Source: Parashewanella curva
GTDB lineage: Bacteria > Pseudomonadota > Gammaproteobacteria > Enterobacterales > Shewanellaceae
Reading direction: 5' to 3'
Length of the DNA stretch: 55,277 nt
Assembly (NCBI RefSeq): GCF_003675895.1
Contig: NZ_ML014754.1
Location: 1 to 55,277, forward strand
The position numbers were made by a program, and so were the translations under genes. The notes under the pieces were generated by a model. It was not told the DNA's origin. It saw nothing but the letters and a program-made list of their open reading frames with translations, and did not search any database. Shown here piece after piece: positions 15,777-25,298 of this stretch (the first letter of the stretch is position 1; each line of letters begins with the position of its first letter).

Positions 15777-18131
15777 ATGGCCGGTATAAATAGTTCCTCA
15801 ACAACACCTCCTAACGAGAATATTGAGCTAACAGAACTGGCTCCAAAAGAGCCAAACTCCCCTCTGAAAGCCGAGCTTAACGAGACTACATATATTGTCA
15901 ATGCGACAGAACCCACATCAAATACCCCTGAGAATACAACGGGTACAACAAGCCAGTTCTTCTCACCAGAAGTAACTTCAGCAGCCGGACCAATAGCTAA
16001 AGTTACACCTGCACCACAAATGAGCAATGCAGAGAAACAAGCTATTTTTTTAAATACAGCTTTGCACCAGCTGAAAGAAATCAAAGGTAAAAACTTAACA
16101 GGAGATGCGTTACTAGCTGAATTAAGAAGCTTTGCAAAAACGATAAACATATCATTAAGAGATGACTGTAGCATTGCCGAATTAAAGAGAAAGGTGATGA
16201 TCAAACTTCACCCTGATAAATGCGAGCCAGAAAACAGGGAATTGGCTGAAGGAGTTTTTAAACTCTGCAGTAAACTTATCCAACTTAGTAATCCCCAAAC
16301 TGATGAAGGCTACATGTCAGAGGATGATTTATTTAACTGCTATAAAGCCGCATATATGCCGGAGAAAGAGCAAACCGAAGTCAACCAAACAGAGGTCATG
16401 ACTGGAAATTATCTCGCTAGCTGCCATAAAGCAGGCGATGTACAAAGAGTACTATCAATGCCAGCTTTTAAAGCGTTACAAGATGATGGACTATTAACAG
16501 AAGCTGATATCCATGACTGGGTTGAAGAGGATGTCATTGACTTTGATACAAAAATAAGAAAAGAACTAATCGCGAAAATTAAACTCAGCCCTACGGATTG
16601 CTTTAAAGATTATCAAGACTTTCTTATTCATTGGTCTATTAGCCGTAACAAACCCCAAATACTGCAAAGAGTCTTAACCCAACTCCCCAACAAAGTAAAT
16701 TGTTGGTGTTATGACGATGACAACAACCATGGGCTTGAAACTAGTAAAATTGAAACACCTCTAATGAGAGCTGTTCGATTAAATAATCCAGAATGTGTAA
16801 GTATTTTGTTAGAAGCAAAAGCAGATACCAATTTGTGCTCTAAATATTTAGCGCGAGGAAGTAGCGGTTACATTGAATCATTTGCAATACATCTCGCGAA
16901 AAGCCCTGAAATAATACAAATGCTATGTCAAAGCGATGCCAATATTAGTGCTAAAAACCAAGACGGTAATACCTTATTACATTTAGTTGCAGGACTTGGG
17001 GTATTTGGAGAATTTAGGCATAGTGAACGTGAAAGTTTAATGCACATAAGTATGTCTCAAACACTTCTAGACTTAGGTGCAGATCCTTTAGCTCAAAATA
17101 ATAAAGGCGATACACCAATCCACTTTGCAGCACAAAAAGGCACTGTGTTTATTTTAGTCGACCTAATGACAAGGAATAGCCAAGATCTCAATCGACCCGC
17201 GATTACTCATTCATCAACAGCAGATCAAGAGCAAGGTGCCAATACTCTAGCTAAAAATCGAACGCCCACCTTAAGTAACAAACAATTACTTACCCAACGA
17301 AACGCTCTAGGCTATACCGTGCTACATTGTGCAGCCAAAAGCCATCATATTATGACGCTGCAATGGCTACTATCACAAGGTGGAGAATTGTCTTCTAGAG
17401 ACAAGTCAGGAGATACTATTATACAGTGCGCGATAAAAGAATCGTTACTTCCACCCTCAGAAAATGGCATTCATCGTGCAGCACAAAGAGACTTGATTGG
17501 ATGGCTGATACGAAAAGCTGAAGAACAAGATATTGATGTTGAAAGTGAGTTGTGCGAATTACTCTCAGAGCCACTGAACAACCTCTCGGTTCTTGCTAGT
17601 TGGTGCGAGAATGAATCAAAAGTCAATGAAAACCTCAACCACCTTTGTAAAAGACTATCAAACCGTCCTGATAATTTATATTACGAAGATTCATTACCAG
17701 CCGAGTCCACGCCAATTCATCAATATGACGAACAATATCAAAGTGATATTCATGAATATTTAAGTGTTGCAAGAATTGGGCAGCAACTCGTAGAATCAGC
17801 AAAGACTGGTAAAGAGAAAGACAGGTTACAAGCGCTTTTAACACCACCGCAAAAACGAATAAACTCAAGCACCCAAGTCGCAATTCCTAGTGCAAAACCA
17901 TCGACATTCGGCGTAAATACTGACTCACCAATGACTTTGCGTCAAGCAATTAGTTCACCAACACCAACGTCACCTCACCCCACTGTACGAGCTAAAAAAA
18001 TAGGCTTTTTCTACAGCCGTTCAGCAAACAGTGATTTTGACACGCAGTTGGCTAAACTTAGTCAATGCAATGCTCATTTAGTGAATAAATGGATCGGACA
18101 TTACAACGCAAGACAGGAAAGTAAAAGGTAG
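15777..18131 (+). CDS. Large protein with J-domain-like motif and ankyrin repeats, possible effector
   Basis: The 784-residue protein opens with a disordered Thr/Pro/Asn-rich segment (1-80). A helical segment (82-175) follows, carrying AELKRKVMIKLHPDKCEPENRELAEGVFKL, cut here only for description: a J-domain-like helix II, HPD loop (H145-P146-D147) and helix III. Next is an unrecognised helical region (175-310), then ankyrin repeats (about 320-570: ETPLMRAVRLNNPECVSILL, DGNTLLHLVAGL, KGDTPIHFAAQKGTVFILVDL, LGYTVLHCAAKSHHIMTLQWLL). The C-terminus is unrecognised and ends in basic residues. No signal peptide or membrane segment is seen. The ATG at 15777 is preferred over the GTG at 15765 by resemblance to MAVASS/MAAATQ starts, but no strong ribosome site exists. 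HPD motifs recruit Hsp70. Joined to ankyrin repeats, this suggests a host- or chaperone-targeting role, which is unproven. Confidence 0.82.
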   Translation: MAGINSSSTTPPNENIELTELAPKEPNSPLKAELNETTYIVNATEPTSNTPENTTGTTSQFFSPEVTSAAGPIAKVTPAPQMSNAEKQAIFLNTALHQLKEIKGKNLTGDALLAELRSFAKTINISLRDDCSIAELKRKVMIKLHPDKCEPENRELAEGVFKLCSKLIQLSNPQTDEGYMSEDDLFNCYKAAYMPEKEQTEVNQTEVMTGNYLASCHKAGDVQRVLSMPAFKALQDDGLLTEADIHDWVEEDVIDFDTKIRKELIAKIKLSPTDCFKDYQDFLIHWSISRNKPQILQRVLTQLPNKVNCWCYDDDNNHGLETSKIETPLMRAVRLNNPECVSILLEAKADTNLCSKYLARGSSGYIESFAIHLAKSPEIIQMLCQSDANISAKNQDGNTLLHLVAGLGVFGEFRHSERESLMHISMSQTLLDLGADPLAQNNKGDTPIHFAAQKGTVFILVDLMTRNSQDLNRPAITHSSTADQEQGANTLAKNRTPTLSNKQLLTQRNALGYTVLHCAAKSHHIMTLQWLLSQGGELSSRDKSGDTIIQCAIKESLLPPSENGIHRAAQRDLIGWLIRKAEEQDIDVESELCELLSEPLNNLSVLASWCENESKVNENLNHLCKRLSNRPDNLYYEDSLPAESTPIHQYDEQYQSDIHEYLSVARIGQQLVESAKTGKEKDRLQALLTPPQKRINSSTQVAIPSAKPSTFGVNTDSPMTLRQAISSPTPTSPHPTVRAKKIGFFYSRSANSDFDTQLAKLSQCNAHLVNKWIGHYNARQESKR

Positions 18132-18132
18132 C

Positions 18133-18167
18133 AAAAAAAACGGTATCATCACTGATACCGTTTTTTT
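18133..18167. terminator. Bidirectional terminator between J-domain/ankyrin gene and porin gene
   Basis: CGGTATCA/TGATACCG (18141-18148 with 18153-18160) has a 4-nt loop, with eight A before and seven T after. It terminates in both directions between the two convergent genes. Confidence 0.9.
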
Positions 18168-18191
18168 AACTAAATAATGTTTAGCTAGGTA

Positions 18192-19157
18192 TTAAAACTT
18201 GTGTTCAATACCAACACCAACATATTGATCATCATGGTCTATACCATCAAATTTGCGATTGGTAAAAAAAGCAAACACTTTGGTTGGTTTTGCTAACTTG
18301 TAATCAGCACCTGCTGACCAAGATTTTCCTTTATCATCCATATCCTGAGCTTGTACTTTAAAGGTAATCGAGTCCATTGAGTATGCTGCACTCACCAAAT
18401 AACCATTTGTGCTCTTGCTACCCTCGTCAGTTGATTCTTGCTGCTGGAACATCGCACCGAGTTTTAGGTTTCCAAGTTTAGTATGAGCCGTAGCGCGAAG
18501 CACATTGTAACCGGCAACATCTTTGTCGTACGCTAACGCAGCATAGAATTTAGATTTTTTGAGTTTAGCATCACCATACATAGCGGCTAATGAAACGCCG
18601 TTAGTGTCACCTTGTTTCATAGCAGCTTCTGCAACATATGTCGCACCAAACGTGAAACCCGAAACTGATGGCGAAACATAAGTTACGGTTTGTGATAGAC
18701 GATTATCACCTTTGAATAGGTTTTTGATATCACCATCTAAATCATTAAATAGGTCTACTTTACCCTGAGATTTTTTCGTTATTGTATCGTTACGACCTAC
18801 GGAAACGGAACCGAAACCACCACGAACACCAACATACTGATTACGAGCAGTAAAGGTATCTTTATCATCTGAATCAATGTTTACTTGATATTCAAGGGTA
18901 TAAAACGCCTCTAAGCCGCCATCTAATTTATACTTACCTTTGACACCTAAGCGAGATGCATTGCTCTTCACTTTAGTTTCATCAGTATAATTAGTTGCGT
19001 TACCTTGCTTCTTGGCAAAGTCGCTATTTTGTACAGAAAGATTAACCTTGCCGTATACCTTTAAAGCATCCCCTGCAAGCATGGTGTCTGCGAAAGCGTT
19101 AGCTGTTGTCGCTGCAAAAATAGTAGTGGCGAGTAGTGTTTTATTAAACATCTGCAT
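18192..19157 (-). CDS. Outer-membrane porin, Gram-negative general porin type
   Basis: A trimeric beta-barrel porin for diffusion of small solutes. The 321-residue product begins MQMFNKTLLATTIFAATTANAFADT, a clear signal peptide ending AFA-D. The mature part has alternating amphipathic strands (LKVYGKVNLSV, GFTFGATYVAEA, GAMFQQQES), the PEFGG-like loop is replaced by GVRGGFGSVSVGRN, and the protein ends with the barrel-terminal phenylalanine (VGIEHKF). I chose the ATG at 19157, with AAGGA about 8 nt upstream; the longer frame adds 26 residues that would break the signal peptide. It is monocistronic. The family is the Vibrio/Shewanella OmpC-like porin (Porin_4). Confidence 0.9.
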   Translation of the reverse strand: MQMFNKTLLATTIFAATTANAFADTMLAGDALKVYGKVNLSVQNSDFAKKQGNATNYTDETKVKSNASRLGVKGKYKLDGGLEAFYTLEYQVNIDSDDKDTFTARNQYVGVRGGFGSVSVGRNDTITKKSQGKVDLFNDLDGDIKNLFKGDNRLSQTVTYVSPSVSGFTFGATYVAEAAMKQGDTNGVSLAAMYGDAKLKKSKFYAALAYDKDVAGYNVLRATAHTKLGNLKLGAMFQQQESTDEGSKSTNGYLVSAAYSMDSITFKVQAQDMDDKGKSWSAGADYKLAKPTKVFAFFTNRKFDGIDHDDQYVGVGIEHKF

Positions 19158-19458
19158 CTTTAATTTCCTTGAGATGTAAATTTTCATCAGGGTTAAGCAA
19201 AATATGTGGCAAATTTTGCCTGCATTATATTTCACTTTTATTTCATTTTAGAAATATATTTGACTTGAATTTGCAATACTGCGTTCAACAAACTGAAACA
19301 ATGATAGAAAAAATGCATCACAAAAAAGGAATATTAGAGGCCGTATATGGTCTCTAGGACAATGCACTAAAGCTCGAGAAAAATAATCGTTAATTAGTAA
19401 CCTTATTTTGCGTTACACTGAGTCGACTCTTTTTAATTTAATCAAAGGTTCAGTCCTC
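19158..19458. other. 301-bp divergent promoter region, porin / rdgC
   Basis: The region separates the divergent porin and rdgC genes and must carry both promoters. It is AT-rich. Apart from the porin ribosome site I see no definable operator or hairpin. Confidence 0.5.
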
Positions 19459-20370
19459 ATGTGGTTTAAAAACCTTACTATTTACCGTTTCAATAAACCT
19501 TTTTCTATCGATACAGAACAACTTGAACAAGCCCTAACCTCTTTTTCATTTACCCCTTGTTCAAGCCAAGATGTTAGCAAACTTGGATTTTCAAAAGCCT
19601 TAGGAAAATTAGGCCAAACATTAGTACATAGTGCCAACGGCATTCACTTAATCAGTATGACCAAAGAGGAAAAACTTCTACCTGCTCAAGTAGTAAAAGA
19701 AGCTGTTGATGAAAAAGTGGCTCAAATTGAAGACCAAGAAAACAGAAAGGTTACAAAAAAAGAAAAAGATGCCTTTAAAGAGGATATTATTGCCACTCTT
19801 TTGCCTCGTGCGTTTTCACGCCGAAGCCAAATTAAGGCGTTAATCATGCCTGAGCAACAACTTATTGCGGTTGATAGCTCAAGCGCCACTAAAGCAGAAG
19901 AAATGCTGGCGTTATTAAGAAAAGCCATTGGTAGTTTGCCAATAGTTCCAGTGAGCTTTACTGCACCAATTGAAAACACCCTCACCTCTTGGTTAGAAAC
20001 CAGTGAAATACCTGCAAGCTTTGAAGTTCAGGACGAAGCTGAATTAAAATCAATTTCAGATGAAGGTGGAATCGTTCGCTTTAAGCAACAAGAGTTGTTT
20101 GAGGAAGAAGTATTAGCCCACATTGCAAGTGGTAAGCAAGTTCATAAATTAGCCTTGCACTTTGGTCAATCCATAGCTTTTGTTTTGCAATCTGATGCTA
20201 GCTTGAAACGTTTGAAGTTCTCCGAAGAATTTAGGGCCATTAATGACGAAGTAGGTAATGAAGACCCAATGGCGAGAATGGACGCTGACTATGCTCTGAT
20301 GTGCGGTGAGTTAAAGGCTTTGTTTGAATCACTATTTAAAGCTCTGGGTGGCATCGAGCAAGCCGAATAA
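19459..20370 (+). CDS. rdgC: RdgC: recombination-associated DNA-binding protein
   Basis: RdgC forms a ring around double-stranded DNA and modulates RecA-mediated recombination; it is associated with the nucleoid. The frame is open further upstream, but the family starts at M(L)WFKNL and the product from the ATG at 19459 has 303 residues, the same length as E. coli RdgC. Matching segments are [34 protein letters not shown]-like [14 protein letters not shown] and the middle [16 protein letters not shown]. It is monocistronic. Confidence 0.95.
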   Translation: MWFKNLTIYRFNKPFSIDTEQLEQALTSFSFTPCSSQDVSKLGFSKALGKLGQTLVHSANGIHLISMTKEEKLLPAQVVKEAVDEKVAQIEDQENRKVTKKEKDAFKEDIIATLLPRAFSRRSQIKALIMPEQQLIAVDSSSATKAEEMLALLRKAIGSLPIVPVSFTAPIENTLTSWLETSEIPASFEVQDEAELKSISDEGGIVRFKQQELFEEEVLAHIASGKQVHKLALHFGQSIAFVLQSDASLKRLKFSEEFRAINDEVGNEDPMARMDADYALMCGELKALFESLFKALGGIEQAE

Positions 20371-20496
20371 GGGCGTATTTTCCATTTGAACGTGAGTCAC
20401 CCCTATCGATCCACGTTCATTCCTCACTTCTAATTCAGTAGCCATTAAGCAAAAGTAATTAGGATTAAAACATAATCTAATTACTAAGTAGCTCTA

Positions 20497-21369
20497 TTGA
20501 AAAAAACGACAACTGTACAGTCACCTAAAACGACATATGTAACACATTCAGTCAAACTCCCTGAATTAAACACTGCACAGCAACTAGTTTTAAAAAAACT
20601 GACATACGCTTACAAAAGAGATAAGCAATCAGTCCCCCAAAGTGAACTCTCTCTTTTTTACAAAATTTCTCATTGCCGGAACCTTTCACAAGCAAGGCCT
20701 CTTATCGAACGATTTAATCATCGAATATCCCATACAAATTATCTCTTAGGAGTTAAGCGTAACCCCCTTGATAAAAGGGATTTATGCTTACATCAGTATG
20801 TGGAAGTTCCAAATACCTGCATGTTTAAATTCACTCCAGTTTCAATCGAACATGAACAAGATGAAGCAAAACAAATAAGAAAGCCAGATGAAAAGAACTC
20901 TCCTCAGCCTCAAGAGATAGTTCCTGAACTAAGGTCGACTTCTACAGTGGCAAAAATAGCTCAAATATCGAGAGGAACGAAGATGACTCCTCCCCCAACT
21001 CCACCATCGCCTATTAAACACAGAAACCAAGGCACTCAGTTGGGACAAAAATTAGTAAGTATGTATACACAAACCCCGAAAGTCACAACTGAAGATGCCT
21101 TTATGCAAACCAGTCCACCCCAAACACCACCAAAAAAAGCAAAAGTAACCTTGCCAAAACTAAAAATAATGGACAAGCCGCCAACCCCTCTGCATCAGGT
21201 CAGGTATGTATTGAATAAAGCTGCAAGACAAAGAATGAATATGCTCCCCGAAGAGTCACTAAAGGTTAGCCCAACAAGAACATTTCCTACTGAACGTTCA
21301 GAACAGCATCGTACATCGACTCGTACAAAAAAAGGCTTTCATGTAGTTACACGGTGTACAAATCACTGA
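20497..21369 (+). CDS. Proline-rich orphan protein, possible effector
   Basis: I recognise no family. The 290-residue frame begins with a TTG (no strong ribosome site) and has no other start codon before the methionine near residue 109, so either TTG is used or the gene is shorter. The N-terminal about 115 residues look folded (KLPELNTAQQLVLKKLTYAYKRD). The remainder is low-complexity, basic and proline-rich, with three PP-x-TPP-like clusters: TPPPTPPSP (about 165), SPPQTPPKKAK (about 205) and KPPTPLH (about 229), each followed by Lys/Arg. Such clusters resemble SH3-binding peptides of eukaryotic proteins. There is no signal peptide. It is a single gene between rdgC and purE. Confidence 0.55.
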   Translation: MKKTTTVQSPKTTYVTHSVKLPELNTAQQLVLKKLTYAYKRDKQSVPQSELSLFYKISHCRNLSQARPLIERFNHRISHTNYLLGVKRNPLDKRDLCLHQYVEVPNTCMFKFTPVSIEHEQDEAKQIRKPDEKNSPQPQEIVPELRSTSTVAKIAQISRGTKMTPPPTPPSPIKHRNQGTQLGQKLVSMYTQTPKVTTEDAFMQTSPPQTPPKKAKVTLPKLKIMDKPPTPLHQVRYVLNKAARQRMNMLPEESLKVSPTRTFPTERSEQHRTSTRTKKGFHVVTRCTNH

Positions 21370-21489
21370 ACTCTGTTTTCAATTATTAAAATGATTTCTT
21401 TTTTAGCTCAAGACCTTGAACATGGTATGATCGCAATGTGACAAACCTCACAATTTCACCCTACAAAAATAAGTCGTTAAGGAGCTTCA

Positions 21490-21978
21490 ATGCAAGCCAA
21501 AGTTGCTGTCGTTATGGGATCTAAAAGTGATTGGCCAACCATGGAATTAGCTACGGAGATCATGGATCTACTACAAGTCCCTTACCATGTTGAAGTCGTT
21601 TCAGCCCATAGAACCCCTGATAAATTGATGCAATTTGCCGAAACCGCTGCAGACAAAGGTTTCGAAATTATTATTGGTGGAGCTGGCGGCGCGGCACATC
21701 TGCCCGGCATGATAGCTTCGAAAACTCGCTTGCCTGTGCTTGGTGTTCCTGTGCAAAGTAAAGCGCTTTCTGGTATGGATAGCTTGTTATCTATCGTACA
21801 GATGCCTAAAGGTGTAGCGGTTGGAACATTAGCTATTGGTACGGCTGGGGCATTTAATGCTGGGTTATTGGCTTGCCAAATGTTAGCAAACAACAATACA
21901 GAGCTTGCTCAGAGAATTGAGGCGTTCCGCAAACAACAAACTGATACCATCTTAGAAAATGCCGACCCAAGAGATTAA
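21490..21978 (+). CDS. purE: PurE: N5-carboxyaminoimidazole ribonucleotide mutase
   Basis: Converts N5-CAIR to CAIR in purine biosynthesis, acting directly after PurK. The 162 residues are the usual class I length. The family motifs GSKSDWPTM (substrate phosphate and catalytic region), [11 protein letters not shown] (catalytic histidine) and [15 protein letters not shown] with [13 protein letters not shown] are all present. AAGGAG lies 7 nt before the ATG. purK starts 1 nt after its stop. Confidence 0.97.
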   Translation: MQAKVAVVMGSKSDWPTMELATEIMDLLQVPYHVEVVSAHRTPDKLMQFAETAADKGFEIIIGGAGGAAHLPGMIASKTRLPVLGVPVQSKALSGMDSLLSIVQMPKGVAVGTLAIGTAGAFNAGLLACQMLANNNTELAQRIEAFRKQQTDTILENADPRD

Positions 21979-21979
21979 G

Positions 21980-23065
21980 ATGAACAACAAACCAAAATTA
22001 TGGGTACTTGGTAACGGCCAACTTGGTGCCATGTTAAAACAAGCAGCCAATCCTTTAGCCGTTGATGTAGAAGCCGTTGATATTGTCAATCCAAGTAACG
22101 AACAGTTACCCATCAAGCCGACTGACATCATCACTGCAGAACGTGAAATGTGGCCAATTTCAGAGACAAGCAAGCAATTAAGCGAGCATCCTAATTTCAT
22201 CAATCGTGATATTTTTGCACTTTTAGCCGATCGCTACCCTCAAAAAAGCATGCTAGATCGCCTAAATATTGCTACGGCTCCATGGCAGTTAGTAACAGAT
22301 GAAACCAATGAATCAGGCCTTCACAGTGCTCTTGGAGACAACGTTCTTCTTAAACGTCGAACTGGTGGCTATGATGGAAAAGGACAACATTGGTTAAGGA
22401 TAAATGACAACCCTCAAATACCTGACGAATGGAACAATGAGTGCATTGCCGAACAAGGTATACCTTTTGACGAAGAGGTTTCTTTAGTTGGAGTGAGATT
22501 AAAAAATGGACGCTGCGTTTTTTATCCCCTAACCTTGAACCATCATCAAAATGGTATATTGATGATGTCTATTTCCTCACCGCCACGCCTTGAACATCTT
22601 CAATCTAAAGCTGAAGCCATGTTATCCACTATCATGAATGATCTTGATTATGTTGGTGTTATGGCCATGGAATGCTTCCGTGTTGGAGATAAACTATTGG
22701 TCAACGAGCTTGCTCCACGTGTTCATAACTCAGGACACTGGACACAAGCGGGTTGTGCTATTAGCCAATTTGAGTTACATGTTCGGGCCATGATGGAATT
22801 ACCCGTTCCAGAGCTAAAGGTTAACTTCCAAAGTGCAATGGTTAACTTAATTGGTGTTGATTATGACGAGCATTGGCTTGAACTTCCAAATGCTGAGCTA
22901 TATTGGTATAGAAAAGAAGTAAGATCTGGCCGTAAAGTTGGTCATATCAATTTATCTGTGCAAGACAAAGATTTATCAATCGGCTCATTAAATAAGCTCA
23001 AGACTATGCTACCGGAGCATTATCAAGCCCCCATTGATTGGTTGATTACTGAGATTAATGCATAG
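21980..23065 (+). CDS. purK: PurK: N5-carboxyaminoimidazole ribonucleotide synthase
   Basis: An ATP-grasp enzyme converting AIR, bicarbonate and ATP to N5-CAIR. The 361-residue product begins with the nucleotide-like motif WVLGNGQLGAML. ATP-grasp motifs follow: LKRRTGGYDGKGQHW, IAEQGIPFDEEVSLVGVR and NELAPRVHNSGHWTQAGC. I start at the ATG at 21980, one base after the purE stop and preceded by AAGAGATTAAG; the longer frame overlaps purE by 20 nt and adds seven residues not seen in the family. It forms a two-gene operon with purE and ends at an 11-bp hairpin. Confidence 0.96.
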   Translation: MNNKPKLWVLGNGQLGAMLKQAANPLAVDVEAVDIVNPSNEQLPIKPTDIITAEREMWPISETSKQLSEHPNFINRDIFALLADRYPQKSMLDRLNIATAPWQLVTDETNESGLHSALGDNVLLKRRTGGYDGKGQHWLRINDNPQIPDEWNNECIAEQGIPFDEEVSLVGVRLKNGRCVFYPLTLNHHQNGILMMSISSPPRLEHLQSKAEAMLSTIMNDLDYVGVMAMECFRVGDKLLVNELAPRVHNSGHWTQAGCAISQFELHVRAMMELPVPELKVNFQSAMVNLIGVDYDEHWLELPNAELYWYRKEVRSGRKVGHINLSVQDKDLSIGSLNKLKTMLPEHYQAPIDWLITEINA

Positions 23066-23093
23066 TATCAACTGATTAACATGCCTAAGATCA

Positions 23094-23125
23094 AGCCCTA
23101 GCAACTTATCTTCATTGCTAGGGCT
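23094..23125 (+). terminator. Hairpin terminator of purEK
   Basis: Perfect 11-bp arms (23094-23104 and 23115-23125) with a 10-nt loop, 28 nt after the purK stop. No T-run follows, so it may act as an RNA-stabilising or rho-assisted end. Confidence 0.55.
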
Positions 23126-23254
23126 ATGACTTATAACAGCGCCACTTAAAACCCCCTTAAAAAACAATATAACGTCGGCTATTTTTCATACTCAATAATT
23201 TAATCTATCAATTAAAATAGTAAGTTCGGTAGATAATATGCGAAAATACGTTCT

Positions 23255-23268
23255 TTGATGTAGATCAT
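23255..23268 (+). promoter_or_regulatory. Candidate FNR/EtrA-type site before the GGDEF gene
   Basis: TTGATGTAGATCAT matches the FNR palindrome TTGAT-N4-ATCAA at nine of ten positions. It lies 145 nt upstream of the GTG start of the GAF-GGDEF gene in a 347-bp gap that otherwise holds only the purEK hairpin. A CRP-family protein could also bind it. Confidence 0.4.
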
Positions 23269-23412
23269 AAAGAGCGCACCTCTTCTAAATCTACTATAGA
23301 GCTTTAGTTTTCTTCCCAGTAAACTGCATATATAGTCGTTTTAAAAAATGAATTGTGATTTCGCATTTCAATAAAAAAGTGCAGCATAAGTACTTAGTAT
23401 GGATATCTAGTA

Positions 23413-24660
23413 GTGAAGCAAAAAGATAATTTAAAATCTAAGCAAATTGACCGTGTAGACATTCGCTACCACATTATTCTTTTAGTTTGCCCACTGCTTT
23501 TAATTATTTTCAGCTTTGAGCTACTTAACCCTTTAGGCAATAATAATTTTTTGAGCATTACGTTCATTTTTTTGATTTATGTCCTTGGCTATAGTCTCAG
23601 CTATTACCTTCATCAGAACCGCCTGCATAGGTTATGGCAACATTTAGAACGTGTACTTAGTATCAACGAGGCCACTTACGAATTAGTTAAGCTCTCAAAT
23701 CAATATCATGATCAACAAGACTTTTTAGATGCTTTGTTGAATAAATCTATTCGTTCTATCAATGGTGCGGAAATGGGTAGCATCGTGGTTCTTGACCATG
23801 ACACCAATAAATTAACTTATGAATCTGTTGTAGGTGTTGATCAAAGTAAGTTAAATAAGGTGGATTTCCATTTGGAAGATTCTTTCCAATATCAGCTCTC
23901 ACAGGGTAAGTGTGACCGCGTAGTGGTGATTAACGACATCAATGAAATTGGGGCTAATAAAGAGCTCTCACAGCAAGCGCAAAATATATTTAAAGGGGCA
24001 TGTCCAAAACCGATCCGCTCAACCCTTTCGACTCCAATCTACATTGACAACAAATTGTTTGGAATGCTGAATTTAGATAGCAGCCAATACGAAGCTTTTA
24101 ATGACTACGATAGCAATTTGGTTAGCGTTCTGACTCAAGAGGCATGTAACGCACTAAGTTTGTACCAAAAAAATAAGCAAATTCATAAGTTAGCTAACTT
24201 TGATTCTTTAACCGAACTTTTTAATCGTCAAGCCTTTGAAAAAAAGCTCAAAACTTGGAAGCTCAAGCCTCATTTAGGCAGCTTTTTGATCCTCATTGAT
24301 ATGGACAACTTAAAAAGTATCAATGATAACCTTGGTCACCAAGCGGGTGATACTGCGATTTTGTCTTTAGCAAATGCTCTAAAAAGTAATTTATCGGACG
24401 GTGGATTATTAGGCCGATTCGGTGGAGATGAATTCGCCGTGATTATTCATGGACCTATAACTCAATTAAAGCAAAAAATTGCTCGTACCCAAAAACAGTT
24501 AGCGCACGAATCAGGGGTTGAATTTAGCTATGGTATAGCTAAATACGAAAACAACTGGCAGCTAGCTTTTAAAAAAGCAGATTCTGAAATGTACTTACAA
24601 AAGCGGGCGAAAAAAAACGCCCGCCAGTATAAAACTCAAGATACCCAAAAAGTCAGTTAA
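23413..24660 (+). CDS. Membrane-anchored GAF-GGDEF protein, probable diguanylate cyclase
   Basis: Would make cyclic di-GMP. The 415 residues have two N-terminal membrane helices (about 19-38, 46-66), a GAF sensor domain (about 85-245, containing NGAEMGSIVVLD and STPIYIDNKLFGMLNLDS) and a GGDEF domain (about 250-405). The active-site loop reads RFGGDEFAV, the canonical motif, and FDSLTELFNRQAF and DMDNLKSINDNLGHQAGD are the other conserved segments, so it should be active. No RxxD inhibitory site is evident five residues before GGDEF. The start is GTG, with only a weak ribosome site. It overlaps the end of the next (minus-strand) gene by 4 nt. Confidence 0.92.
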   Translation: MKQKDNLKSKQIDRVDIRYHIILLVCPLLLIIFSFELLNPLGNNNFLSITFIFLIYVLGYSLSYYLHQNRLHRLWQHLERVLSINEATYELVKLSNQYHDQQDFLDALLNKSIRSINGAEMGSIVVLDHDTNKLTYESVVGVDQSKLNKVDFHLEDSFQYQLSQGKCDRVVVINDINEIGANKELSQQAQNIFKGACPKPIRSTLSTPIYIDNKLFGMLNLDSSQYEAFNDYDSNLVSVLTQEACNALSLYQKNKQIHKLANFDSLTELFNRQAFEKKLKTWKLKPHLGSFLILIDMDNLKSINDNLGHQAGDTAILSLANALKSNLSDGGLLGRFGGDEFAVIIHGPITQLKQKIARTQKQLAHESGVEFSYGIAKYENNWQLAFKKADSEMYLQKRAKKNARQYKTQDTQKVS

Positions 24661-25298
24661 CCGAAAAATAGACGCCATAACCAAGAACGGTCAAGGTCTT
24701 TCTTACATAAACTATATTGCTTAGCATATCTATGTGAGCGACTGTTTACTTTGTTAGAAACTCTCAAAAGCCATTTCTTTTTATTTTGAGTACCTCGACG
24801 ATACCCGCCCCAACCTTCATGGTAATTGAGGTATTGTCGTTTAGCATCCCACTTAGAAACCCCGTTAATTTTATGAGTTTTATAGATGAACCAGGCCATA
24901 AAATCCATAGCATCGTCAAAATTTGAGCGACTTGACCAGCTATTACCTGTTTCTCTCACGTAATCATCCCAAGTCATGGTTTTAGCTTGAGCATATCCGT
25001 ACGCGGAGCTTGCTCGACCTATTGGAATAAAGCCTAAAAAATATTCCATTGGTGGGGCTGCATTATGTCTGAAAGAACTTTCTTGATACATCATGGCGAT
25101 TGGAACATGTACCGGAACGCCCCATTTATCACGAGCGTCTTTAGCAGCATCGTACCAGCTACGATGCTCTTTAAAGATCTCACATATATTATCAGGATTT
25201 TGTGGCGGTGGTGTTGCACAACCTACAAGAGCCAAAAGCCCAATTGAAATAATTCCTCTTTTAATCAGGCGTTCTGTTTTTATTTCCCTGTTTGTCAC
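24657..25298 (-). CDS. Lipoprotein with transglycosylase SLT-like domain
   Basis: Probably an outer-membrane lytic transglycosylase or related peptidoglycan-binding lipoprotein. The 213-residue product has a type II signal peptide with lipobox LVGC (cysteine 27). The SLT-like core begins with VPIAMMYQESSF, where the glutamate would be catalytic, followed by SSAYGYAQAKTMTWDDY, and a YHEGWGGY segment characteristic of this fold. It starts at GTG with AGAGG upstream. Its first 38 nt overlap the end of the upstream lipoprotein gene, so the two are translationally coupled behind gshA. Its C-terminus meets the convergent GGDEF gene. Confidence 0.85.
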   Translation of the reverse strand: MTNREIKTERLIKRGIISIGLLALVGCATPPPQNPDNICEIFKEHRSWYDAAKDARDKWGVPVHVPIAMMYQESSFRHNAAPPMEYFLGFIPIGRASSAYGYAQAKTMTWDDYVRETGNSWSSRSNFDDAMDFMAWFIYKTHKINGVSKWDAKRQYLNYHEGWGGYRRGTQNKKKWLLRVSNKVNSRSHRYAKQYSLCKKDLDRSWLWRLFFG

